Positions 12,001 to 22,280 are shown, counted from the first letter of the stretch. The stretch is DNA of 64,000 nt from Isochrysis galbana (GCA_018136815.1 CM030942.1:3724574-3788573); one strand, 5' to 3'. Made by a program: numbers and translations. Notes: a model not told the origin generated them from the sequence alone.

Positions 12001-14561
12001 GGCCACAGTCCTCGCAGTCAGTCCCATACAAGCAGTCGGCTGTCGTCGAGTTGGGGCCGCCGTCATCGCAGTAGCCGTCAATGGCGTACAGCGGCCGGCC
12101 CACACACGCGTTGGAGCATAGAAAGCCAGGAAGCGTAGGCGGTGCTGCCGGCGCGGGCACCACGCAATCGGCGAAGTACGGCGCGCACGTGCCATCGGTG
12201 CACCCTGCGGGCTCGCCCGTACAGAACTCGTCGTAAGAGATCGTAGCGCAGAACTCGTAGCTCGCGCACTCGTCGCAGCGCGCGTCCGCAGCCAAGCCAG
12301 CGCAGTCGGCCGGTGTGGCGGGGGGGAGCGGTAGAACCGGCGGCTTTGGCAGCGCGGGCGGATTCGGCGGTGTAGGCGGGGCCCCTCCGCTCGCGCGCGG
12401 GCCGCAGTCCTCGCAGTCAGTCCCATACGAGCAGTCGGCTGTCGTCGAGTTGGGGCCGCCGTCGTCGCAGTAGCCGTCAAAGGCGTACGGCGGACGGCCC
12501 ACACACGCGTTGGAGCAAAGAAAGCCAGGAAGCGTAGGCGGCGCTGCCGGCGCGGGCACCACGCAATCGGCGAAGTACGGCGCGCACGTGCCATCGGTGC
12601 ACCCTGCGGGCTCGCCCGTACAGAACTCGTCGTAAGAGATCGTAGCGCAGAACTCGTAGCTCGCGCACTCGTCGCAGCGCGCGTCCGCAGCCAAGCCAGC
12701 GCAGTCGGCCGGTGTGGCGGGGGGGAGCGGTAGAACCGGCGGCTTTGGCAGCGCGGGCGGATTCGGCGGTGTAGGCGGGGCCCCTCCGCTCGCGCGCGGG
12801 CCGCAGTCCTCGCAGTCAGTCCCATACGAGCAGTCGGCTGTCGTCGAGTTGGGGCCGCCGTCGTCGCAGTAGCCGTCAAAGGCGTACGGCGGACGGCCCA
12901 CACACGCGTTGGAGCACAGAAAGCCAGGAAGCGTAGGCGGCGCCGCCGGCGCGGGCACCACGCAATCGGCGAAGTACGGCGCGCACGTGCCATCGGTGCA
13001 CCCTGCGGGCTCGCCCGTACAGAACTCGTCGTAAGAGATCGTAGCGCAGAACTCGTAGCTCGCGCACTCGTCGCAGCGCGCGTCCGCAGCCAAGCCAGCG
13101 CAATCGGCCGGTGTGGCGGGGGGGAGCGGTAGAACCGGCGGCTTTGGCAGCGCGGGCGGATTCGGCGGTGTAGGCGGGGTCCCTCCGCTCGCACGCGGGC
13201 CGCAGTCCTCGCAGTCAGTCCCATACGAGCAGTCGGCTGTCGTCGAGTTGGGGCCGCCGTCGTCGCAGTAGCCGTCAAAGGCGTACGGCGGCCGGCCCAC
13301 ACACGCGTTGGAGCACAGAAAGCCAGGAAGCGTAGGCGGCGCCGCCGGCGCGGGCACCACGCAATCGGCGAAGTACGGCGCGCACGTGCCATCGGTGCAC
13401 CCTGCGGGCTCGCCCGTACAGAACTCGTCGTAAGAGATCGTAGCGCAGAACTCGTAGCTCGCGCACTCGTCGCAGCGCGCGTCCGCAGCCAAGCCAGCGC
13501 AATCGGCCGGTGTGGCGGGGGGGAACGGTAGAACCGGCGGCGTTGGCGAAGTGGTTGGTGGCCACGATGGCGGTTGCGTGAGAGGTGGCTGCGAATGCGG
13601 ACTGCAATAGGTAGTGTAGGACTCGCACGAGCCGTCGGTGCACCCGACGGGCCGGAGTTGGCAGCCGGCGTCGGGCGCAGCGTCGCAATATGCATATAGG
13701 CTACACTCGGAGCAGCCAAACTGCGAGTCAAGGAAGGCGCAGCTGACGGGCGCAACGGGCGGGCTTTTGGGCAGCGCCGCCGGGCGGAGCGGCGGAGGCG
13801 ATAACGGGCTCGCGAGAAGCGCCGGCGCGCCAGGTGGGGACGGTAGCCAAGGCGCCGCGGGCATGGAGAGCGATGTGAGCGGGGGCGCATTAGGCAATGG
13901 CGGTTTCGGCGGCTGCAGCAGGAGGGCCTTGTGGTCGAAAGGAGCACCCGCAATTTGCAACGTGCGTCCAGGCTTGTCGGTTCCGTCGTCAGCTGAACTT
14001 TGAGGGAAAATGTCTGGCCGACGCGGTCGCGGCGCGCACGCAAACTCAAAGGCGCCGCACATTCCGCTCCTGCACTCCTCGGGCCAGTGAGTACAGAGCT
14101 CTGCAAGGTTGTCTTTGGCCGGTGTGCCGCCCTTCGCTTGGTCCATAGTAGTGTCACACGCGGCAAAGTAGCGGCAGTGGGCGCACCCGAGGGTGAGTAG
14201 CGCTTGGCACTCTGTGGAGAGCAGAAGGAGTGGAGGAAGCTCGGGAGAGGGAAAGGGGGAGGGGGAGGGGGAGGGGGAGGGGGAGGGGGAGGGGGAGGGG
14301 GAGGGGGAGGGGGAGGGGGAGGGGGGGGGAGGGGGAGGGGGAGGGGGAGGGGGAGGGGGAGGGGGAGGGGGAGGGGGAGGGGGAGGGGGAGGGGGAGGGA
14401 GACGCAGACGGAGACGGAGACGGAGAGAGGGCGTGGTCATGGGCGTGGGCGTTGGCGTGGGCGTGGGCGTTGACGGAGGGGAGGAGATGGTGAAGCAGGA
14501 GGAAGAGAAGCGTTTGCGGGGGCGGTGCCATGGGGAGGGCGGAGGGGGGGTTGGAGGGCAA
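1..14561 (-). CDS. Giant GPS/TIR receptor-like surface protein (partial, runs off left edge)
   Basis: One minus-strand frame is open from about 14,331 to base 1 with no stop; with its N-terminus it spans about 4,850 residues. In order: signal peptide (start 14,561 or, better, 14,531, MAPPPQTLLFLLLHHLLPSV); Ser-Pro repeat; Cys-rich LNR-like units (14,220-11,420); poly-proline with occasional W and F (11,420-7,790); a folded segment (about 7,780-7,500); a GPS motif (6,641-6,525; CRFWDE, GWSTDGC, CRCNHLTDF, potential cleavage at HL/T); GCC2/GCC3-like Cys repeats (5,700-5,060); about 8 membrane spans (5,040-3,865); a TIR domain (3,790-3,440; FLSHVW, FLDVDD, and Glu codon 3,571-3,569 in the NCNREL helix where TIR NADases keep their catalytic Glu); and an HENDASRGGC...TTPGDLI motif (about 2,850-2,760). 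A second ectodomain-GCC2-membrane copy follows in frame (2,300 to the edge). Inference: a plasma-membrane receptor with cytosolic TIR signalling. A 2-base discrepancy in the (CCCCCT)n tract at about 14,331 puts the signal peptide out of frame. No intron is needed. Confidence 0.85.
8700..11400 (-). repeat. Higher-order repeat encoding poly-proline
   Basis: A GGC-rich (plus) tract whose minus-strand in-frame reading is nearly pure proline with Ala, Ser, Val and Arg and periodic PPSWPPPP and AQPPFVPP landmarks. Larger units recur with landmarks at about 9,441, 10,005, 10,584 and 11,103, giving periods of 564, 579 and 519 bp; the length differences are multiples of three. The composition resembles pherophorin or extensin-type wall and surface proteins of algae. 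The Gly-rich plus-strand frame and the Ala- and Arg-rich minus frames over the same bases are shadows. Confidence 0.85.
12078..13673 (-). repeat. Four tandem 399-bp coding repeats (133-residue Cys-rich unit)
   Basis: Units begin near 12,078, 12,477, 12,876 and 13,275 with an exact 399-bp period and almost no base differences between neighbours. Each encodes a Cys-rich block (CDECASYEFC ... CTGEPAGCTDGTC), then a CDDGGPNSTTADC / YGTDCEDCGPR block, then a Pro linker. The period is a multiple of three, so copy-number change keeps the frame. More diverged units flank the array at 12,060-11,420 and 13,747-13,590. The near-identity implies recent expansion or gene conversion. Confidence 0.9.
14255..14420. 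repeat. (GGGGGA)n microsatellite inside the giant gene's 5' end
   Basis: A hexamer tract reading Ser-Pro repeats on the minus strand. One run of nine G at about 14,331-14,339 breaks the six-base rhythm by two bases. On both sides of this run the coding-sense reading is PSPSPS, but in different frames, so the run separates the signal-peptide frame from the main frame. Confidence 0.85.
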
Positions 14562-14569
14562 AGGGGAGG

Positions 14570-14800
14570 TTGGGGGGGGGGGAGGGACAGGAGGAGGGAG
14601 AGGGAGAGAGAGGGAGGGAGAGGGAGGGAGGGGAGGGAGGGGAGGGAGAGGGAGGGAGAGGGAGGGAGAGGGAGGGAGAGGGAGGGAGAGGGAGGGAGGG
14701 AGCTTCTTGCTGCGCCCTAAGGGAGCGGGAGAAGGAGCGAAAGGGGTGGCGGAGAGAGCGGAAAAACTTGAGAGAGAGAGAGAGATAAGAGAGGTTCAAT
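14570..14800. repeat. GGGAGA/GGGAGG purine tract
   Basis: A G/A-only low-complexity tract lying 5' of the giant gene, ending in a short (GA)n run near 14,780. Long open frames across it on both strands are artefacts of composition. Bases 14,800-14,985 are ordinary AT-richer sequence in which I see no gene. Confidence 0.8.
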
Positions 14801-14987
14801 AATAGACTTCTGAATAGAATATGGATCCAAACAACACTGAGAAGATGTGATGAGAGAACATATTCTCTAACCACCGCTTTTCTTATGGGAAAGCAAAAGG
14901 ACGGCGCCTCGAGAGAGAGAGAGGAGGGAGAAAAAAAAGGCTGTCTCTCTCTCTCTCTATGTCTATATATAGATGGATATGTGTATA

Positions 14988-15062
14988 TTAGGAGATCGTA
15001 GCGCTGAGGTCGTGGCTCGCGCACTCGTCGCAGCAGCGCGCGTCCGCGGCCTCCAAGTTGGC
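14988..15062 (-). pseudogene. Stray fragment of the giant gene's Cys repeat
   Basis: On the minus strand this reads EAADARCCDECASHDL, closely matching the AADARCDECASYEFC part of the 399-bp repeat inside the giant gene. It lies about 430 bp upstream of that gene's start and carries an extra GCA and lost cysteines. Beyond it the similarity stops. It looks like a decayed piece of a repeat unit left by rearrangement; a distant 5' exon is less likely because the flanks show no matching splice context. Confidence 0.6.
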
Positions 15063-15204
15063 CCGGGCCAGAGTTTCGCGAAATGTTTTGCAAAATTTGG
15101 GTGGACCGACGAAATCGAAATTTTTGACCGAAATTTGGGTGCGAGTGCGAGGCGCTGAAGAACGGCGCATAGCGCCGAGGCGAAATTTGGGCCCCGAACG
15201 AAGG

Positions 15205-15236
15205 AAAAACTATCGTTATAGTTTTAGCGATGGAGC
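15205..15236 (+). mobile_element. LINE-family 5' end: hairpin plus ATGGAGCGCGC
   Basis: AAACTAT-CGTT-ATAGTTT forms a 7-bp stem with a four-base loop and is followed within a few bases by ATGGAGCGCGC. The same arrangement recurs eight more times in the window. Here it is joined directly to cytochrome b561-like sequence. Confidence 0.65.
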
Positions 15237-15239
15237 GCG

Positions 15240-15829
15240 CCGCGCCGCCTCCCACCTCCCGGGCGTGCTCCTCCCCTCGGGCGCCTTTTTCTCGCTCGCT
15301 TGGCGCTCCCGGCTCACCGGCGGCCGCTGGCTCCGTGTGCATCGCGTGGTGCAGGTGTGTTTCTCCCTCCTCGCCCCCCCCCCCCCCCCCCCCCCCATCG
15401 GCCCTCCCTCCCACCCAAAAAGGGAGGAAACCCCAACAACGCACTCCCCCCCCCGCTCTCTCAGGGAAGCGGGCTTGCGGCTTGCGGTGGCCGCCGCCGG
15501 CGTCGCGCTCGCCGTCGCGTCGGTGCCCCGAGGGCGCCACTTCTCGCACCCCCATCACACGCTCGGGATCGTCGCCTTCGCCCTCGCCCTGCTGCAGCCG
15601 CTCAACGCGCTCGTGCGGGGCACGCCCGGCGCCCGCACCACACGCCGCGCCGTGTGGCGGGTCGCGCACAAGGGGACGGGCTACGCCGTGCTCGGCGTGG
15701 GCGTCTACCAGGCCCTCTCGGGGCGCGCCCTCATGCCGAGCCAAGGCGACGCCGTTCTCGTCGCGTACGGGGTGCTCCTGGGCCTCTCCTTCGGGGTGCT
15801 CGCCGGGGGGGGGGCTCATGGTAGGGTGA
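15240..15829 (+). pseudogene. Cytochrome b561-like gene fragment, two exons
   Basis: The first exon (to about 15,354-15,356) reads HLPGVLLPSGAFFSLAWR ... WLRVHRVVQ. After a C-rich intron ending CTCTCAG at 15,464, the second reads HPHHTLGIVAFALALLQPLNA ... RRAVWRVAHKGTGYAVLG. The spaced His residues, the LQP and the R..W...H...G pattern match the membrane core of cytochrome b561/DOMON proteins (transmembrane electron transfer with haem ligated by His). The frame is kept only if the donor is the second GT (15,357). N- and C-terminal parts are missing: the left side is a LINE 5' end and the right side a dispersed repeat. Probably a captured or truncated fragment, not a working gene. Confidence 0.55.
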
Positions 15830-15893
15830 GAGTCCCCACAGGGAGGGGAAGAAACCCTGAGGGAAAGGAGACCAAATGAAGGCAAGCCGCCTT
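15826..15893 (+). repeat. Dispersed repeat, inverted partner at 18,793-18,858
   Basis: About 62 bases (containing GGGAGGGGAAGAAACCCTG and CCAAATGAAGGCAAGCCGCC) occur again in reverse complement at 18,793-18,858 with only one or two differences. A shorter related piece (CCAAATGAAGGCAAACGACC) lies at about 19,428. The pair brackets the EF-hand gene and may be the end of a non-autonomous element. Confidence 0.7.
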
Positions 15894-16199
15894 ACATTTC
15901 AAACACATTCGAGGCCTACAACCCTGGACGCGCTTCAAATACAGCCAAATACATGTATGTATTTGGCCTCTGGCCGAATACGGTGAATACGCGTTTCTCA
16001 TCGAATAGGCGACCAACCCCCTCCCGCCCCACGAGAGGCAACCAATGGCGTCGGTGAGGGACCCCCCCCCCCCTCCCTTCCCCCGCGCGTGGCGGTGGCT
16101 ATTTTGGGAGATTGAGGCGGGCGCTCGCGGGAGGGGATCAGAGTGGCGGATGTGGGGCGCGAGCTATTTTAAGGTTGGACAAAAGAGATCTTGAGGTTT

Positions 16200-16665
<466 letters not shown>

Positions 16666-17102
16666 TCAGTTTCTCTCGTATTTTCCGACATCTCATCCGA
16701 TGGAGTAAATCACTGCCCCGCGGCTCGCGGACGTTGACCGTCGACCTTTAGAGTGGCTGCCAGATATATACGGGGATTGGGCCACAGGAGGATAATAGCG
16801 GTGATGAAGCCGGCGGTTAGCAATCCCAGTTCTTCTCTCTCTCTCTCTCCCTCCCTCCCTCTCTCTCTCTACGACTCGCGCTCTCTCGCTCTCTCTCTCC
16901 CTCTCTCTTTTCTCCCTCTCTCTCTCTCTTCTTTCTCTCTCTCCCTCTCTCTCCCTCTCTCTCCCCCTCGTCCTCCCTCTCTCTCGTTCGCTCTCTCCAC
17001 GCCTTTCCCCCTTTTCCCTCCCTTTCTCTTCCGTTTCTCTTCCCTCTCTCTCCCTCTCCCCCCCCCGCCCCGGCCCCCGCGCCCCCTGCCTCCGTCCCCT
17101 CA

Positions 17103-18263
17103 ATGCCGCCCAAAGAGGAGGGCAAAGCCAAGAAGGGGGCGAAGAAGGTCTCTTGGGCACCGCGGCCGCGAAGAGCCACGCACGCACACGCACACGCACA
17201 CGCACACGCACGCACATAGAGGGGGGGGAGGGAGAGAGAGAACAGGAGGGAGCGAGGAAGAGAGGGAGAGAGAGAGGGAGGAAGGGAGGGAGGGAGGGGA
17301 AGGGAGGGAGGGAGGCAGAGAGGGAGGGAGCGAGGGAGAGAGAGAGTGACAGAGAGTGCCTCCCTCACTTCCCACCCTTCCCAACCCCGCCTTGCCTCCG
17401 CCATTCTCCCTTCCCACCTCACCCCCACCCACATCCATCCCACCCTAGCCCTACCCACCCCTCTTGCCCCCGACCCCCACCCCTACCCCTCTCGTTCCGG
17501 CGCAGGCTGTACAGGAGACTCAGGGAATGCTCGCACTGATGGAGAAGACAGGATACTCTAAAGCGGAGATCATCTCGCTGACCACCGCCTTCCGCAAAAT
17601 CGCGGGGCCTGAAGAGAGGATCGACATGCGCACCTTCCGTGGGATCTACACGAAGGTTATGCACTGCGGAGCCCAACTCGCCGATGGAGTCTTCCGGGCG
17701 ACCGACCAATCGGGTAGGCCTCGCTCTACTTGGCGGCGGCCGGTAGGGGGACGATGAGAGCGGGACAGGAGGATGCACCATCGTGTCGACCCTCACGGGT
17801 GTGGACGCGGGGCAGCCCACCCGAAGCCCCAGCCTGACTTCCGCGCGAATGTAGCACTCGACTGCACCTTCCCCCGGGCTCTGCAGGCGATGGCCTCATC
17901 GACCTTCGTGAGTTCCTCTCCCTATGCGCCATACTGCAGCGAGGCACGCCTCTGGACAGGCTCAAGATCATTTTCAACGCTTGGGACACGGATCGCTCAG
18001 GGGAGCTGTCTCCCGAAGAGGTTGAGCGTATGCTCCGAGCAACCATTACGCTCGAGGAGGGTGACGCCAAGGACAAGGCGGTTCATAGCATGATGCAGCG
18101 CGCATTTCGCCGCATTGATGGCGCCGACGGCAGCCGGAAGGATGGCCAGATCTCGTTTGACGAGATCAAGGCTTGCTTTGAGTCCGACGCCCAGTCGAGG
18201 GAGCTCATCACAAATTTCCTCGGCCAAAACATACCCAGCGTGGACGACCTAATACAAACATGA
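17103..18263 (+). CDS. EF-hand calcium-binding protein, three exons
   Basis: Exons 17,103-17,147, 17,506-17,713 and 17,887-18,263, with introns GTCTCT...GCGCAG and GTAGGC...CTGCAG; joined length is 630 nt (209 residues). It starts MPPKEEGKAKKGAKK. Three calcium loops are visible: DQSGDGLIDLREF (split by intron 2 after the first base of a Gly codon), DTDRSGELSPEE with canonical spacing, and DGADGSRKDGQISFDE, which is longer than the 12-residue norm. Size and layout resemble neuronal-calcium-sensor/calcineurin-B-like proteins, so the likely role is calcium sensing; no myristoylation Gly is present at position 2. The exon 1 donor is the weakest call. A GA/CT-rich tract lies upstream and in intron 1. 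Confidence 0.8.
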
Positions 18264-18950
18264 GATTCGCCGGCCCGCGCCGCACACCATCAGCCCGCAT
18301 ATGCCATAGTGTGGGCGGCCCGCATGCGACAAGGACGTCCTCCACCGTAGAGGCACGACGCACAGCCTCTCATGACGTGCTCTTGCCAAGTGGAGGGTCA
18401 GGCACTTGCTCGACGCGTTGTTTTCAAAACGAGTGGCAGCCAGCCGATGGCCTTCGCCGCGAGGAGCCAGACAGCCCACCCGAATTTCTTCTCTTGTCAC
18501 GTTTTGCATTTGCATGAGCGTGCGATTGGTGTCGTCATGCTTTGCACGCTGGGAGCGGGCGACTTTTAGGCCGTGTGCCTCGTGTAGATTTTAGATTTTC
18601 ATTCTTAATGTTTAACAAAATTTTATGGGTCGCGGCGCGGCAAAGGAACGGGACTAGCGCTCGCTCATGACAGGACTCCCTGCCGCGGCAAGCGCAAGCA
18701 CGCTTCCCCCTTATGCCACCCAGCTCTTCACTAGCTTTCTACCTGCGCCTGCGCTATGGCCCCGGAGCGCCCCTCCCTCCACAATAAGACAGCAGGCGGC
18801 TTGCCTTCATTTGGTCTCCTTTCCCTCAGGGTTTCTTCCCCTCCCGTGGGGACTCTGGCCGAGCAACATCAAATACAAAAAAGCTCGGTCCTAGGACACC
18901 GGGCCTAGCTCACCATGAGGGCGCTCCTGTGAGCAAGGGGATGCATGGTT
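18264..18950. other. Intergenic, no gene seen
   Basis: Contains the 3' flank of the EF-hand gene and, at 18,793-18,858, the inverted partner of the 15,826 repeat. Short open frames here lack family features. Confidence 0.6.
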
Positions 18951-18974
18951 ACTAGTGCGTGCCACCCGCGTAAC

Positions 18975-19092
18975 GTACACGCAGCATGGCGGCGCGCATA
19001 CCGAGCGAAGCGCGCACACCGAGCGAAGCGCGCACACCGAGCGAAGCGCGCATACCGAGCGAAGCGCGCATACCCAGCGAAGCGCGCATAGT
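18975..19092. repeat. 18-bp tandem repeat (CGCGCACACCGAGCGAAG)
   Basis: Five to six near-perfect 18-bp copies. On the plus strand a small ORF (18,955-19,215) reads AHTERS repeats followed by a tail that looks unlike the rest (EYAGKFIRDIHNLNEEYHD, AT-richer). There is no independent sign that it is expressed. From 19,216 to about 20,130 I see nothing convincing. Confidence 0.7.
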
Positions 19093-20129
19093 GAGTACTC
19101 TCAAGAATATGCCGGCAAATTTATTCGTGACATTCATAATTTAAACGAAGAATATCATGACGTAGTCGAGGAAGCTTACAAGGTAATACGGAGTAAACAG
19201 GGAAACACCTCTTGAAGGGCGTGTCTCCGCGAAAGAGCGGACGAGACGACGTCCCCGCCGGAGAGCAACCCCCCCCTCGCTCGTCAGATATTTTTTGGGC
19301 CGGGCGTGCGAAGATAGAGAGAGGCATGCCGCTCCCACTGGTGACCGTCGTCCCATGGGTCGGCTATGAGCTAGGACTGGGACTCCCTCGTGGTGGCCCC
19401 GCATCGCGTATTTGGAAACGAGGGGTACCAAATGAAGGCAAACGACCTGCCACCCACGCCAAGATCCTGTTATGGTCTTGCAGGCAAGGGGGCCTAATGG
19501 GAGGATGAGGAGCAACTCCTCAGAGAAGAGCTGTGGGGAAGGAGTTGTCTGAGTGGGGGCGCTATACCGCTATACCCTTGCGCTAGGCATGGGCAGCGAC
19601 GCCGCCTCAAGACATGTCCTCCCTCTTGTTTTGAGTCGGAAGCGCTTTTTGGTGGGTGAAACGGAGGTGTCGCATTCGCGATCGACTTTATCACCTTTGT
19701 GCCTTTTCGCGCTCGGTTGCGTTCCGGTTTTACTCGCTACTCGTTGATTCTTTACTCGCAGCTCGCCTATTGCTCATTGCTTGTTCGCGTCCCTTTGTGG
19801 AACGGCCGTCGGTCCGAGACCATAAGCCATAAGTGTCGGTGGGAGTCCATGAAAAGGCGCAAATATCGATGACGCTGGTTGACATTTGTCAATGCAGATG
19901 GATTAAGTATATAATAATAATCTAACTGAGCATTAGTACCACTACTCTCACTAGCCCGGTACCAACAAGACAACCCTCAGCGCACATGCCCGTACGCCTC
20001 GGCGCATGTTGCTGCCACAGATACATACTCGTATGCACCCCTCCACATCTCCCTCCTCGCAGACCCCCGGCTCCCATTCTAACCCCCCACAAGTTAAAAT
20101 GAGGGAAAACCCATTGAGGCGGACCGACC

Positions 20130-20287
20130 TACGACCTACGTCGGGGCTTGCGCGCGCTTCGGCTCTGGCGGCTTTGGGCGGCCCCGTTGGGGCGTCGTGC
20201 GTCGTGACTGCGGACTGCGGTGGGCTGGGAGGTGGGAGCCGGCGGCGCGCGCTCCATCGCTAACTAAAACTATAACAATAGTTTTAT
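20130..20287 (-). mobile_element. LINE-family 5' fragment
   Basis: On the minus strand, AAACTAT-TGTT-ATAGTTT is followed by AGCGATGGAGCGCGCGCC and about 100 bp of the family's ORF1 start (His/Pro/Arg-rich, ACGCCCCAACGGGGCCG-type sequence). It is truncated after that. The stretch to 21,020 holds no recognisable gene. Confidence 0.6.
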
Positions 20288-21022
20288 GGGGGGGCAGGGG
20301 AAGAGTTAGAGGGAGGAAAGATAAGGGCGGTGTCAGTAGCGAAGGGTAGTCCCGTAACTAGTAGGTGTGTAGCCCCAGAATCTTTAGATGTTTTTCATTA
20401 CTAATACTATATTATTATTATAGGCCTGAAGGAGCCAAGACACAATTTGTGACACAAATTGCGAGCAACCAAGGTCCACACAGGGGCGCCGCGAGCGGTG
20501 GAGGTGGGGGGAGGGGGGGAGCTCTTCTTCCTGCTGTCCAATCGAGCTGCGCTGCCAACACGCCCGTGATGAAGGCCCCAAGCATTACGCACATGCTGCA
20601 CCTGCACCAGTTTTCGCACGGCAAACAGCTGGCCAAAGATAGCATAAGAAAGCCTAGAAAGGGTATGGGGTGAGGGGGATCCTACCTTAAACGAGAGACT
20701 ACGCGCACAATCTTGCTTCTTGCTTGGCACAGCTCCTCCTTCTCATAGAGAGCGAGTGCCTCGTGCATGGAAGAAGTCCGCTTGCACTCTTGCAAGCCCG
20801 AGAGCTCGTCCTGGCTTTTTCCTGCCATCTTCACCACAACAACTGTGCGCACGACGCCCAGAGCGGCGGCTTACCTCAAGTTTGCCCCTGCTAAAGCGAA
20901 CTCGTCAGCTGGCAGCTCCATTTTGACAACGACTCCATGAAACATAGGTGTTGCATGCAGCGCAAAGGGACTGTCGCACCAAGCCAAATCCGTTTGGAGT
21001 AGCGGGCGGTAGCGCATGTGCG

Positions 21023-22084
21023 TCATGACGCAGTGATATCATAGAACTCCCCGCGCACCATCGCAACCGCAATCGAGAATCTTTCTGTGAGTTGGACAGC
21101 ATCATAGTCGAAGTCGGCATCAAGCTTGAAGGGTTCGACGCCGTCACCTGTCGCGCACGGGTAGTCGTCGCGAGCAGCCGGCGCCATAGTTGCGCCCGTC
21201 TTGGTGCGGACCTCGTCCGGCCTAGGCTGTGATTCAACGACTGCCGAGACCCATTTCTCATAAACCGATTGGTCCTCGAACCCGGCTGCCTCAAAAGAGG
21301 GCAGCCCATTGAGACGTGCTATGGTCCGGGGCGAGGGGAGCGTGGCCATCTCTGGAATGTGCACGGCCTCAATTGGTTTTTCCTCATCCCACGACTCCAT
21401 TTCATCGGGAACAACTGTGCTGCGCGTGCTGGCCTCCTGCATGACCGCCAGCAGTTCGGAGCGCACGCGAGCAGCAATCGATACACTGCCGCCCTCGGCC
21501 TCGCGCGGCGCACGCTCATGCAGGTGGCGCCCGACGTCCTCATCGGCGAAGATGTCGTCATCCGGAACCAAAGGCAACGGCCGCCCGCACTTGGCAGCAT
21601 CTTTTGTGCTGTTCACCGTGAGTGGCGACGGCAGAACCACTCCCTCCTCCTGACTCTTCACCTCCTCCTCCTCCTCCTCCTCCTCCTCCTCCTCCTCTTC
21701 CTCTCCCTCATCTTCGACAAAGTTGTCCAGCTTCAGCTTCACGTGAGCAGGCGACGCGCTGGCATCTCTCGTTGCTCCCGGCGCGAGGCAGAGCTCTTCA
21801 AGCTCCTCCTCCTCGCTCAGCCACTCCTCCTGCGCCGCGGGTCTCCCCAAACCGTCCTTCTCTCCCTCTCTCACGCGCTCTCTCTCCCTCTCCCTCTCCC
21901 TCCCTCCTCTCTTCTTCTCCCTCGTCCCACCCGCTCCCAGAGCAAGGGCGAGCCGGTGGAGCGCGGCGAGCTCGTGCGCATCGGTGCGCGGCAAGCCAAG
22001 GGATACCTCGAACGCCGCCGCCGACTCGCCCGCGCCCGCCAGCGCTGCCTCAAGCGCCAGGCCTATCCCGTCGTCGTCCGCCAT
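21023..22084 (-). CDS. Acidic uncharacterised protein
   Basis: An open frame of 353 residues from ATG 22,084 (MADDDGIGLALEAALAGAGE). It has an Ala-rich helical N-terminus, an Arg/Glu low-complexity run (GA tract, perhaps an unspliced intron, but no frame-consistent GT-AG pair was found), then EEWLSEEEELEELC, an uninterrupted stretch of 14-16 Glu from a GAG repeat, and a non-repetitive C-terminal half (VPDDDIFADEDVG, PEMATLPSPRTIARLNGLPS, FEDQSVYEKWVSAVVESQ) ending FYDITAS. The non-repetitive half has normal amino-acid composition and argues for a real gene. I do not recognise the family. It is head-to-head with the small plus gene at 22,281, under 200 bp apart, so a shared promoter is possible. 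Confidence 0.6.
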   Translation of the reverse strand: MADDDGIGLALEAALAGAGESAAAFEVSLGLPRTDAHELAALHRLALALGAGGTREKKRGGRERERERERVREGEKDGLGRPAAQEEWLSEEEELEELCLAPGATRDASASPAHVKLKLDNFVEDEGEEEEEEEEEEEEEEVKSQEEGVVLPSPLTVNSTKDAAKCGRPLPLVPDDDIFADEDVGRHLHERAPREAEGGSVSIAARVRSELLAVMQEASTRSTVVPDEMESWDEEKPIEAVHIPEMATLPSPRTIARLNGLPSFEAAGFEDQSVYEKWVSAVVESQPRPDEVRTKTGATMAPAARDDYPCATGDGVEPFKLDADFDYDAVQLTERFSIAVAMVRGEFYDITAS

Positions 22085-22280
22085 CCGCCGCACGCCCCAA
22101 AGAGAGAGAGAGAGAGGGTATGCCGGGCTTTTTAACTCCTAACCCCCTTTGCAAGACAAGATTTTTTAGTTAAAGAAAGCTCGCGGCGCCAGTTTTTAGT
22201 TAAAATCTCCCGGAACGGCGGAAAGCACGCTGTTGGTTTTCGGGCCGCCTCGCTATTGAACTTTTGGCTACCCGCCAGCG

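Noticed and set aside
11632-14166. An 844-codon Arg-rich minus-strand open frame over the Cys repeats
   Set aside because: Out of frame with the CDDGGPNS/YGTDCEDCG reading, which has ordered cysteines; this one is a compositional shadow.
18975-19092. CRISPR-like short repeats (also 27,631-28,080)
   Set aside because: Units are contiguous without unique spacers; these are minisatellites in a eukaryotic genome.
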